Source: Cloeon dipterum
Lineage: Eukaryota; Arthropoda; Insecta; Ephemeroptera; Baetidae
Assembly: GCF_949628265.1 (NCBI RefSeq)
Contig: NC_088788.1
Coordinates: 12,338,001-12,402,000, forward strand
Length of the DNA: 64,000 nt
Reading direction: 5' to 3'
In this document: piece by piece, positions 47,851 to 64,000 of the stretch
How the letters are laid out: each line of letters begins with the position of its first letter
How positions within the stretch are numbered: the stretch's first letter is position 1
Program-made: the position numbers and the translations under genes
Notes under the pieces: model-generated
Database searches by the model: none
The model's input: only the letters and a program-made list of their open reading frames with translations
What the model was told of the DNA's origin: nothing

Positions 47851-50800
47851 AAAACGCATTTTTTTACTTTCTTTCATATCGCTATTTTCCTCACCAATTA
47901 TTCTCAAATTAAACAAGTTCACAAAAAACGACTCTGTGTGCTTGTTCACGTTAATGGGTTTTTAATTACTTCTGCGGTTTTCAATTAACCCGAGAATTTT
48001 TTCTATATACACAGGCGTCAGCCACCCTCGTTGCGCAAATTACGTTGGAAACAATACACACGCACGTTTGTGTCACCACCGTTCCTTTTAAATGTGTATT
48101 TTCTCTCTTTAAAGAAGCGCAAACAAAGTCTTCGCTTAAGAAGCGAACGCTTCCGCCTGAATGAGAAAGCCAAATGCTTTGAAAAGAGAAGCTTCTGTTT
48201 CAAACGCGGGCGGAGAGCAAAGGCCGCAGCGGTGCTCATTAGTGAGTCCCAAAGCAACGATATGCTGCGCGCCTCTGTCTGCTTGTCACGACAAGGACCC
48301 ATCTCCTGATTTCGACTCTGGATGAAACCTCAAAACCGATTGTTTCCCCCTTAATGATCCAACTGGGCGTGTGTGCGAACGAAAATACAATAATAATCAC
48401 GATAATTTGTCATGCGCACCGCGATGTTTCGCAACCGACGAAACTTATTTGAGCAAGGCCACATCATGCAACATACCCTGACAGGAAGGTGTTTGACGTG
48501 AATAGCATGTGGCCTGTATTTTTCTTACCTACTCCGCGTCTAGCTGCAATCAGAGCAAATTTAATTGACGTGGAAAGTAACGTGAAGAAGCTCGTGCAAA
48601 ATGCAAATACGAGAAGTGATTATAACGAGTGCGCGTTGTATTTGCATTTTGCTCATCGAGCGCTCTCGTTACATTCCGCAGTTATATATTAATTGCGCCT
48701 TGGTGCGTTATTGCTGGGGATTCGCATTCGCACACACTAATCAATTTTTAATTGGACTAATGATATTTGAAAAAAAACTGTAAAATGCGCTGCCCCCATT
48801 TTTTTGGAAAGAAATCATAGAAAGAGATTATTTACATATTATTATTAGAATATTCTTTCATATTTAAAAGGTGTTGACATTTTTTAGAAAAAGCGTCATA
48901 CAATATAAAATATTAACTGCTAATTGTAAGTTACAATTTATATATTCATGTCAAGATAAAATAATTGTTGTCGTTGCACACGCTGTGATACACAACTAAA
49001 CTCTTGATATTTAATTTGAATTTTTTTAGTTACTTTAAAGTTGGAACTGGTACAATCAAGCAACAATTATTAAAATAAGTTCAAGGCCTTGAACTTATCA
49101 TGATGTTTTGCTGCACTTTTCATCTGTTTTTATCGATTTTATTTCAAATTCATCAGACGAGGGAAGGGAGAAATATAAAACCGTATCAAAAATGGATGAA
49201 ATGAAGCAGCTTGGTGTACCTAAATGCCTTTTAATGGAGGAAAATATGAATTTCCCACCACACGCAAGGCTCTTATTTTACCATTTGCGGTCATCGGTTT
49301 TCAAGCAGCATTCGCCACTCAGCGTTGAGTGTACCGCCGGCCGCGACAAAAAGCGGAACAGCAGGACTTGATTAGTTCCCAAGCCCGACTCAACTCTCTC
49401 AGATTACTCTCGTTGTAGCACGTTGTGTGTGCTGGCTGGTGTAAACTATACAGAGCCACGTTTATTTCAACAAACGAGACATACCATTTTACAACCCTTG
49501 CATGCAGGGAATTAATTCGACACGAGCCTCTAACTCACATTAAAAGCAAGTTGGGTTGATCCTGTCATTTACATCAGGTTTATTCTTTCATGCATGTAAC
49601 TAGTTTCGCAACAGATTTATGCTCAAAGTGGCAAACTTTCTCTGTAATTTATCTTACGGAAATTTTAAATTACTGTCACATGTCTCCACTTCGCCGCGAC
49701 CTATTGTTGTATCGTTACTCCCATAAATCATTCGGGATTACGATTTTCTTTTCTCTCCCCGGGTGGTACAGGTGTTTTTCCTTTTTTCAGACAAAGCCAT
49801 AATCCGCTTACTCCCATGTTGCTGACCTTATTCCGTCGCGAGAAGCCTGTTCCACAGTATAATTCCCTAGTGGAGTTTCCCGCCGCTCAAACTATATGCA
49901 ATATCGGGGTTAAAACTCTTGAATTTGCATCCACAGCTCATCTCGCAGGTGCGAGTTCGTGCAAGAGAGGTGTGTTCCTCACGCAAGGGCGCAAAATTTA
50001 TGGCAGGTTTTCTCTCGTAGCTACAGGAGGTATCCCTCAGCCCTTGATGTCATAAATATTCTAGTGCGTGCGGCATCCGGGGCATTTTCTTCGCCGTTCC
50101 GATTAAGAGGAAATGTTTGTCGGGCTTTCTGCTCAATTTTAAAGCGGCCAGAGAGCAGTTAACGAACCGAGGACCATAAAAATCACGGTAACAATCATCA
50201 ACCCTTTGAATGTGTCTTTCTGAACGAACTCTCGAGCACTAATTTAAAACATCGATAGAGAAACTAGAGGAAATTCAATAGTTGATAGTTAAATATTTCT
50301 ACTTATAAGTAGAAGTTGTGAGAGTAAGTATAGTAAGTAAGTAAGTCTCTTCCGCTGGAAGAAAAGTGGTTGTTAATAAGAGGTACAATTAATTTCCTTG
50401 ATGCGTAGCCACCATGATTGTCGACAATAATACATATATTCATGTCCTTCAAATCTCATTTTCAGAGTATTTTTAACACACAAGACCTTGCAGAGACGAA
50501 AAAATGTACGACGGCCTTTTTGCATTATCCTTCTCACGCATGACTTGCAGAGAATGGGAACTGCGCCTAATTTTTGTGCTCGGATTTTTCCGCGCAATAC
50601 ACGCAGCTCGTTATGAGCTTCCAAATACTGGTTTTGTAATTTGATGGTGGCAGAAACTTGTGACAGCAAACTCGGGCACGGAAAAATGTAATAATAACTT
50701 GCTGCGCGTTGCCCTTGCCAATTTCACCTTGCGGGATGGGTTAGCATGAAAATTGAAGCGCGTAATGAGTTGTTTGCAACGGCACCAGTCGGTGTTGTAG

Positions 50801-52704
50801 TAATTTTGAGACGTGAAAATTACAGATGGGCTATTCTCACGAAATGATTTTCCCGTTGCAAACTCTCACGTAATTCGACAAACTTTATAGAAAATTATAC
50901 ACATTTGCAATTTGATTTATATTTTAAACAGTCCAGATGAGACAGTTAAAATTGAAAGAAACATATATATTATTTTTTAACGCACGAATGAAATTTGCTT
51001 TTATCCAAAAGTGGGTGAACCCAATACTTTCCAGGCAATTTTTTTGGTACCAATGATTTTGGAGTCCATGAAACCTGTTCAAATTATTCTGTGCTCTTCT
51101 GCTAAAGGAAATACTTTTAAGCTTTTCATAGATTTCATTTTTTGCTGAATATGACCGATTAAGCGATCAATTAACGAAAGCATCAACCTGAAACCTTTTA
51201 AAGGCTAAAAGCCACTGCATTTCTCACCATCAATCGCAAAAATAATACGGTGGATCATAATCGTAATACTCGAATACCATCAATTCGTACAAGTGCACAC
51301 TTAGTCGGTGAGCATTTCAGTGTGGACTGTGGACTCGGTGGCTTTTTTGTTTACGCAGCAGCTCCGCTGATATCGGTCATCCCACATTATTCAGATTAGT
51401 TTATCAAGCGGAGCCCCTGAAGCTGTGAGGCGGTGTATTTTTTGCTCTGCCGCCAGCGGCGCGAACAATGCGCCAAATAATTTAATAATGTAGAGCGTGA
51501 AGCTGCCGATCAAATTACGCTCCAATGTCGGTTGTCAATTAATTAATGCGATGTGAAATCAATTGGTGCGATGGAACGACTCTTGGCAGCATCGGAATTC
51601 AATTCATCGCGATTCACACCACGCACGCAGCATCTGAATTCTAGCACTATAATGCGGCTATCTTATCACGTTCATTTATACACGCTGTTTTTAATCGCGG
51701 CCATCAAAACATTCCCAAGGCAGAGAGTGCAAATAAACCTATTGTAATGTAATCGTCGTCTCAATTGAATAAAGACGTTCACCGAAAGTATTGAAAGCAA
51801 TCTTGGTCTTCAATTCGATTGTCTGAAGAAATCGTCAAGGTTGCAAAACCTTTTGGTTTGGAATATTTTCGGATCGCTCGGATTTAATCTAAAAAGACTG
51901 TAACAATAGTACTTTAAAAAGTCTAACTTTAATTTAAAGGAGTAAAATTTTACAATAGTGACCATGAGCTGCAACGAAAATAAAAAAGGACCATTTCATA
52001 TTCAGAATAAGCAAGGTCAAGTTTAAATTCTGGTGCTCCATAACAACGCCAGATTCTGCAGTGGCTCCTTAACACAAGGTAAAAAGTGGGAGACAACTTC
52101 GTAGTTGTAGATGGCAATAAACAAGCAGCGCACACTATTATCAAAAAAGCAGCTCATCTCGCTCTTGCAAACACAGCCATATAAGTGCTTTTCCATTTTA
52201 AAGCTCGTAATCTGCACCATATTTGTCCACCGCTGCCGGTGCTCTTCCAAATTATTGTGGAAATATATTGTTTTTCGTAAATGAAATGTATATTCATTTT
52301 TTCCTCCCTATCTAGAAGTGTTCAGTGAAGGAAAGGCAAAATTTTGACCCAAATAAAAAAGTTATCTTTGTTCAACCGATAATATTTTTGATGTCTTATT
52401 CCAGATTGGTTAAAAAAAATTGAAAACGAAGTTTTCATTGTCAGTAAAATTTGTTGTGACACTATATTCACTTATTAATATTTTTTCTCGTTTTGAATTT
52501 TCCTGCAGGTGAGTCGATTATGGCATTTTATCGAACGTCAAATAGTGAAACAAAATGGGCCATTGCTCGCAAACCAGTGGAGACAAAGGGAATGATGGGT
52601 TACCTTGCGGTGAGAGGAATATCCGAGAGTTGGTCGGACGTTCGGTGGTATGTGCTTGGTTCGGCTGCACTCTCGTGACTGCCAGAGCAGAGCTGCTGCC
52701 TGAT

Positions 52705-52780
52705 AAATCCGCCGCGCCGGCCCGCCCGCCCGCCCTCTCACTCTCTCACTCACTCGCTTGCTCTCACTCGCTCTCCGTGG
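52705..52780. promoter_or_regulatory. GC-box and GAGA-like segment, possible promoter
   Basis: CCGGCCCGCCCGCCCGCC is followed by CTCTCACTCTCTCACTCACTC and related repeats; the minus strand reads as GAGA-type sites next to a GC box. Such a segment in a long AT-rich interval upstream of the globin coding exon could be its promoter, but nothing else supports this. Confidence 0.25.
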
Positions 52781-54644
52781 TGCTTTTTTTAATGAACAAC
52801 CAACCGTCCGCCGCCGTTGAGAGTCAGGTTGGGAGTCGGGCCCACAATATTGCATTACCAGAGGACAATGCGTACAAATGTACATACGCGCACGCACGCA
52901 CTTTTCGAAAATGAGATCAGAGGCTGTGGGATCATCTCACGTCTCGGCGGGCCTCTTGGACGTCGTCTACACGCTAGATAATGCGTTCGGACGACGCGCC
53001 TTATCCGCTCCTTTATTGTGTGGCTGCCGCGGTGATGGAATAGGCGGATATTTCGCCCGCTCCGGCCTGCTTGAATCGCATTGAAAGCGTCCCATTGAAT
53101 TTTGTAATTGCAAATGTGATGACTCTATAGATCAAATTGTGCACCAAAGGCACAATGTAGAAAAATTAAAACTCATTATTTCGCTGGGTGTACTTTCTGT
53201 AAAATATTGTTTGATATCAATATTGCGCCGTAATAATAATAATTAATGTAAAGCTCTCAGCCGCGTAGCATTTAGGCTGCGGCTGAATGGACCAGCTTCA
53301 GCCGATCCTTTACCCTGCGGTGGTTGAGCATTTTTGTCGCGGCTGGCTAAATTTAAAAAAATTGAATTTTGGTGGTGCTAAGTAGCTCCAATTTTCAACT
53401 TTTTAATTTTTTCGACATAATTTGGTGTTTTAGTCTGACCATATACGGAACCAAAAATTAGCCAACTGGTGTGGTGCAGCGTTGGATGACCCCCCCTAAA
53501 TAAAAGTAAAAACCCAGTGGGATGTGATTTTCAAAAGTTATCTGTGAATTTGTAACAAAATATTTCTAGAGAAGTTTATGCATTTGTTTTTATTTATTTG
53601 TTGATGTTTGTATTTTTAAATTGCTTAATTGCTCACAGCATTTTTATTCGTAATATATGACGTTATCAATGTCACCAAATTACAGGCTCAGCCAACATAA
53701 TGACCGGCCTATTATCCCAGACCAATTTTACGTCGTGCACTTTCTTTCGCGCAGAGCCCGGCTGGCGAGCCGTTATCCAATTCATGTCACCGCCCAACAA
53801 AAATGTTTCAAGAGTATGCAACCTGCTAAACAAAAACAACAAACAGGTTGCCTATTTTGAAAGGCGTTATTCGTTTTTCTTTGCTATTGCGCAAAAGGAA
53901 TTAATTAAGTTCTTCATGTTGATTTCATAGGGAAAACCACCAGGACTGGGTATCTCCCGGGGAGTTTCCCAAACTTGCAGTGCAGTGGTTTTTTTGCTAT
54001 TTACCAGTTTAGTGCGGTTTTTTGCACCTCGTGGTTATATTATTGAATAAATGCCCTATATGGAGAGGGAATGGGTTTTTGATTTTTGTTGACTCATGGA
54101 CTTTTTAAGTTTTTAAACATTTTATATGTAATTTTTCATGCGCACCAAATATGCGGGCGAAACTAGCTGCAAAAAACCGGATCCGCAGAAATCCGCTTAA
54201 ACCCATGCCTAATAGCCCCGAAAACCAACCACAATTATGATCACAGCTGTTTCGAAGACTTTCTTATACTAGGCCATTTATTTATTATTTAGAGACAGGT
54301 AAACTTTCGATTGAACTGCAGGTGCCGACTAATTAGACAGTCATGTAGTTATAATTAAAAAATGTTCTGCCTTTTAATACCTAATTAACTCAGTCACGAT
54401 AATTTAGCTCTAGTTAACTAAAAAATTGCGAAATGAATAATCTAAATTATTCAAGGTTTAATGCAAGCAAACCAAGCCGTCGGCTCACATTATTGAGCGC
54501 ATGCTTTGCATGCACATGCTATATATGAGAATCTGATCAAAGTTTTAGGGTAGAATGCGAGCTTGTTTTATTCTCTTTCATTACAATGACGAGTCCATTC
54601 GGATTCGGAAGGATTGCGAAAGCTTTCCGACTCCCTACTTGTTG

Positions 54645-54705
54645 CTTTCCAGCATGCGCGAATTTATTTCACGGGACGAATGTTTAGCGTTTCAATAAAA
54701 GACCT
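54645..54705 (+). repeat. dispersed repeat, fragment copy 3
   Basis: TTTCCAGCATGCGCGAATTT and CACGGGACGAATGTTTAGCG match the reverse complement of about 18720-18775. Only this end of the repeat is present. Confidence 0.55.
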
Positions 54706-55420
54706 GGGTGCTGGGTGAAGGGGCAGCACACGAGCTGGTTTTTTTCCTGGGCTGGACTTCCTCCAACGAGGTCCTTGTTATTCGTTCTCGATTTTATCGG
54801 GACATGGACTTTTCGCGAGTTGTTTGCTATCAGGGGGTCGTCCATATCAAGAGATGAACCCATAAAAAAGTAAATTAGAAGTTTTATACAGATATAGCGC
54901 GCGCGAATCCATTTTTCAAGAGCAGATCTCTGAAATAATTATTTATCTGCTTTTATAAAAATAGACAAAATGATTCTAGAATAACGGGAAAGGTTCAAAG
55001 ATGCCAAGACCCGTGAAATTAACGTCGGGTCAAATATAATGATCATATATAATTCTGATTTTTCTAGAAGTCCCACATTACGTCAGAGAAAGAGATAAGG
55101 AATAAATTTCCCTGTCATCGCGAGCAGCCCATGAAAAAAACTGATAAAAAATACTGGAGATTTTTTCTAATCGGATAAGGGTTTTTTTGTTCACGAAAAT
55201 TTATTGAGTGCAACTGCACAGCAGGGGTTGCAGGCGTATTCGTATGAGTCGTGCCAACTTTGGCGGGTCTCGCTGCGTTCAGCGACGGAAAGAGCCGATC
55301 GGAGCCGACTGTAAAGCGGGGCGTGTCCATGTGCGGCTGTGCGACTTTGACGACTTGACGAGTCGAGCCTCGAGCCAGCCGAGCGATTGAACTGCAGCAC
55401 GAGTGACCGGCGACGGATGC

Positions 55421-55501
55421 ATGCAAATTGCTCAATCGGCGCCTATAAGTAATCGGTGTTGTGTGCGTAAAGAGCCAGACCGCTGGTAGCCGAAGGCGAG
55501 C
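55421..55501 (+). promoter_or_regulatory. PCYT2 proximal promoter
   Basis: A POU-type octamer ATGCAAAT lies at 55421-55428 and a TATA-like CTATAAGTA at about 55443-55451, placing the transcription start roughly 30 bases downstream and leaving a short leader before the ATG at 55502. Surrounding DNA is GC-richer than the interval around it. Confidence 0.45.
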
Positions 55502-61357
<5,856 letters not shown>

Positions 61358-61942
61358 ATCAAATCAATGAGCCAATTGTCAACATTCACATGGACCTGAT
61401 ACTGATCTCCACTCCTGATTTATCTGTCCGCATTGTTTGAAGGTGGATATATATATTGTCATTCGAGACAAAATGTGATCGCCTAGTGCCATTATAGCAC
61501 TGAACTTTTCCAACTTGCTTTCTTTTACACAGTTTTGCGAGGCCAAAGATTGATATTTTTCATAATCATAAATGCAATGTCTCAACTTTAGTTGATATAA
61601 TTATGTTCACCTTGTCATTTCCTTTAACAGCAAAGTTATAAATTTTAATTCTTATTGGATTTATTGTAAATTTCGGGACCTTGTTGACAAAAATAAACTT
61701 GTTCAAATCAATACGCATCATTTTGAATAGTCAAAACACAGGATTATGTTTTCGAAAACTTAACTTTGATTTATTTAACTAATGAAATAAATTACTGTAC
61801 ATATGGGCCCGTCACCAGAATCTCACATTTATCCAGAGTTCTTATGTACAAGTTGATGAGATGATGAATTTTATGGTCACTATCGGGGCACTAAGCTGCT
61901 TGCAAACCACCACCCTCCCCGGCCCCCAGCCCGTGGATCCAG

Positions 61943-64000
61943 TCAGTGGTACTGCCTTTCCAAACCCTCTGGGCCCTGATATTTGAGCTTGTGCTGCCTG
62001 ACGAGCTCTTCAAAGGTCGGTGTGTGTCTTGACTTAGAAACGGAGTGCAGTCTCGAGGTCAGGTAGCAGGCCATGAGAACGGCGATGACCAGCAGGCCGC
62101 CAAGGAGGGTGGCGACCCCGAGGAATGCACCACAGACCTCCTCTCGGTTTTTGGTTGCCTCGTAGCACTCTGAAATACAATTATAAAATTTCGCATTGGC
62201 GGATTTTTTGTGTCCTACCGTTTTCTTTCATGAGAACCGTGTACGCGATGTTTTCTCCGAATTTGGTGAACTGATGGTCAACAGCGCTGTCGTTTTCTGG
62301 TCCAGTCAGACTCCTCTGCATGCGCACGGTGGCCGTGTTGTTGGCGTTGATATCCCTTCGCCTGCGACCGTGACCCGACGGCTCAAAGAGGTCCAGGCAA
62401 AATTCCTTGAGTGAAAAACCGCGTTTTAATTACTTCTTGGGGAATGCATATATATTTAGTTAAATAGCCCCGTAAAATTACGTTGTCCTTTTTTGATGCT
62501 CATTGAGGAGCAGAAAAAAATCACGCAGCTGTTGTGAGACAAAGTTGTTCTGTGAGGCGTTTAAAGTCGTCCTCGCGGCATATCAAAAGAAGCCGCAACA
62601 GTACTTTTTGCTTCAAATAATCTGCGGATCCGAATGTTGTTTCTGTCGCAAATTAGCTGTGCGAGACAAATCGCATTGGATTTGTCATAAGATCTAGCAA
62701 AGCGCGGAAGGAAATGCACTTTTTGCTTGTCAAACGCACGCATGGCCGCGCTTCTAATTAAAGCAAACATAACGGACCGGTGGCACGCAATGTAGGCAAC
62801 CGACACTGCACGTTGCAAGTGCTCGAATTATTCCAACTTCAACACTTACTGGCTGGCAATCCTCAGGGACGACGCACGCTTTGATTTCAGAATGAATCCA
62901 AAGGGTCGAGCGTTCTTGCAGGGTGCTCAGCAGGAAAGCCTCAAAGTCCAGATAAACCTCGTTCGGCCTCTCCTTGTACCTGCCAGGTTGGTGTGGTATG
63001 ATCGTGGCAAGATCTCGGTTTCGACACCTGCAACAGACAATGGATATTTCTCTGATACAAGTTAAAAGTTTTTGATAAACTAACGCACCCATCCTTGACC
63101 AAGTAGACGTGGCCTGGCACGTGTGGGTTCTCGGGATCAGGAGACACGGTCACTTCCATCAATTTGACGAATCTCCAAACTGAATTTGAGCAGTAAAATT
63201 ATTAGTATTCAGATGTAAGCTGAGAACTTGCCAGATTCCGCGTTAATTCTTGCCCTCAACTGCAGTTTGGTGCCGATTTGAACTGCCTGTTCGATGGGCA
63301 TTTCGCCTTGCTTCATTAACTGGCCAGTTGTCGAGTTTTTGGGAGGCGCTTCCTTGTAAAGAGCAACTTCATACTCCAGGGTACCGGGTTTTTCTTCAAC
63401 CACGCCTGACACACGGGCACCACCAGAGCTACAAAATATTCAAAATCTAAGAAAAATGCATTGATCGTTTGGAAACAATTTAATTTGTCTCAGACTGAAT
63501 AATTTTAAAGAATTATAATTTTACCATTATTTCTGTTCAAATGATTCTTGTCAGTTTGAACCAAATGATTTGTAAGTTATGTGAAATACATTTTTATTTT
63601 AAACACCATATGAATTGGCGAGGCGTATGGATTTTAAAAATTAGTAATGTAGGTTTAGGATCCACTTGGTGGAAAGTTAATTTATCTTGTAACCTATAAA
63701 GTTGTTCAATAAAAAATATTTTCTAAAATTTTAGTTTAATATTTCAAGACACCCAAAAAACAATTTTATTTGTTTCACCAAACAACATTCCAATGCCTTA
63801 TGGCCTAATTTCATGAAAATGTGCGAGTCATCTGCGGCCAAGAGTGCTTATTCGAACTCCACACCCTCCATTCAAAAGAATTCGCATTCGCTTGTTTGCC
63901 CTGACACCGAAACTCAAGCGTGCAAAATCGTCCATCCTGTCGCCCTGCCCAAATCGAAAGGCAACAAGTAAAAAATTGACCCATTGACTTACAAACTTCC
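61943..64000 (-). CDS. ZP-domain membrane protein, C-terminal part
   Basis: Zona pellucida proteins polymerise into apical extracellular matrix, in arthropods mostly with cuticle. Minus-strand exons 63428-63232, 63179-63089, 63027-62850, 62405-62219 and 62169-61943 join in phase; a further exon probably enters the window at 64000-63993. Seen: the ZP module around LEVT-like LMEVTVSPDPENPHVPGHVY and KDGCRNRDLATIIP, then KACVVPEDCQPEFCLDLF, a furin-type site GHGRRRRDIN, and a C-terminal membrane helix (FLGVATLLGGLLVIAVLMAC) with a 42-residue cytoplasmic tail. The order domain, furin site, helix is typical of the family. The intron between the first two listed exons starts with GC (TCTG then GCAAGT). 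The N-terminus is outside the window, so the subfamily cannot be named. Confidence 0.88.
63429..63992. other. large intron of the ZP gene
   Basis: This lies between the exon starting at 63428 and a probable donor at 63992-63987 (GTAAGT on the minus strand). The phase at that donor (two bases left over) fits the exon at 63428 if the reading frame is GGA AGT TT. No other coding signal is visible. Confidence 0.45.

Larger units (their letters stand above)
47059..55420. other. 8.4-kb gene-poor interval between divergent globin and PCYT2
   Basis: I find no protein family member in this stretch. It should contain the globin 5' exon and promoter and upstream control of PCYT2. It also holds dispersed repeats (47700-47850, 54645-54705, 53976-54030), a GTAA microsatellite near 50320-50345, and a GC/CT-rich segment at 52705-52780. 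Open frames such as 52555-52914 coincide with GC-rich low-complexity DNA and are not called. Confidence 0.55.

Noticed and set aside
47704-47988. Open frame over the dispersed repeat.
   Set aside because: The frame is not kept between repeat copies, so it is not evidence of coding.
52538-52914. 119-residue open frames on both strands at 52.5-52.9 kb.
   Set aside because: They coincide with GC-box and CT-repeat DNA and are mirror shadows; no splice or homology support.

Overview
This window is eukaryotic nuclear DNA: AT-rich, with short GT-AG introns, widely spaced genes and much repeated sequence. The gene content points to an arthropod, most likely a hexapod. There is an animal-type chloride-dependent alpha-amylase, a one-domain globin with the two classical globin introns, a C-terminally anchored zona pellucida protein, and a small membrane protein resembling an insect-conserved uncharacterised family. 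I cannot name the species.

Layout. 1-2.15 kb (+): 3' part of an alpha-amylase gene. 2.9-6.3 kb (-): broken, internally duplicated RECQL4-type helicase pseudogene. 6.4-9.2 kb (-): intact eight-exon ubiquitin-specific protease with two predicted N-terminal membrane segments; four more in-phase exons at 10.9-12.05 kb may be alternative 5' exons or another gene. 12.1-14.35 kb: anomalously GC-rich block with a roughly 71-bp degenerate tandem repeat and strong hairpins. 14.35-19.5 kb: repeats.

19.5-42 kb is the main accessory region. It holds five copies (called G1 to G5 here) of one five-exon leucine-rich-repeat-like gene in strictly alternating orientation (- + - + -). Each copy encodes about 580-590 residues ending in a predicted tail-anchor helix. 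The copies lie in large inverted and tandem segmental duplications. G1, G3 and G4 are intact, G2 has a one-base frameshift near its end, and G5 is interrupted by a 1.83-kb hAT-type element with a perfect 8-bp target duplication.

42.3-43.1 kb (+): 3-methyladenine DNA glycosylase. 43.2-44.0 kb (-): type I membrane protein. 44.9-47.06 kb (-): globin. 47.06-55.5 kb: gene-poor interval between the divergently oriented globin and PCYT2 genes. 55.5-61.36 kb (+): complete ethanolamine-phosphate cytidylyltransferase (389 residues). 61.9-64 kb (-): C-terminal part of a ZP-domain membrane protein. The conserved genes look like unrelated housekeeping neighbours; I see no pathway linking them. The unusual biology is the alternating LRR array with its transposon insertion and signs of gene conversion, plus the RECQL4 wreck. 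All exon boundaries were derived by hand from reading-frame and splice-phase consistency, without transcripts or database searches.
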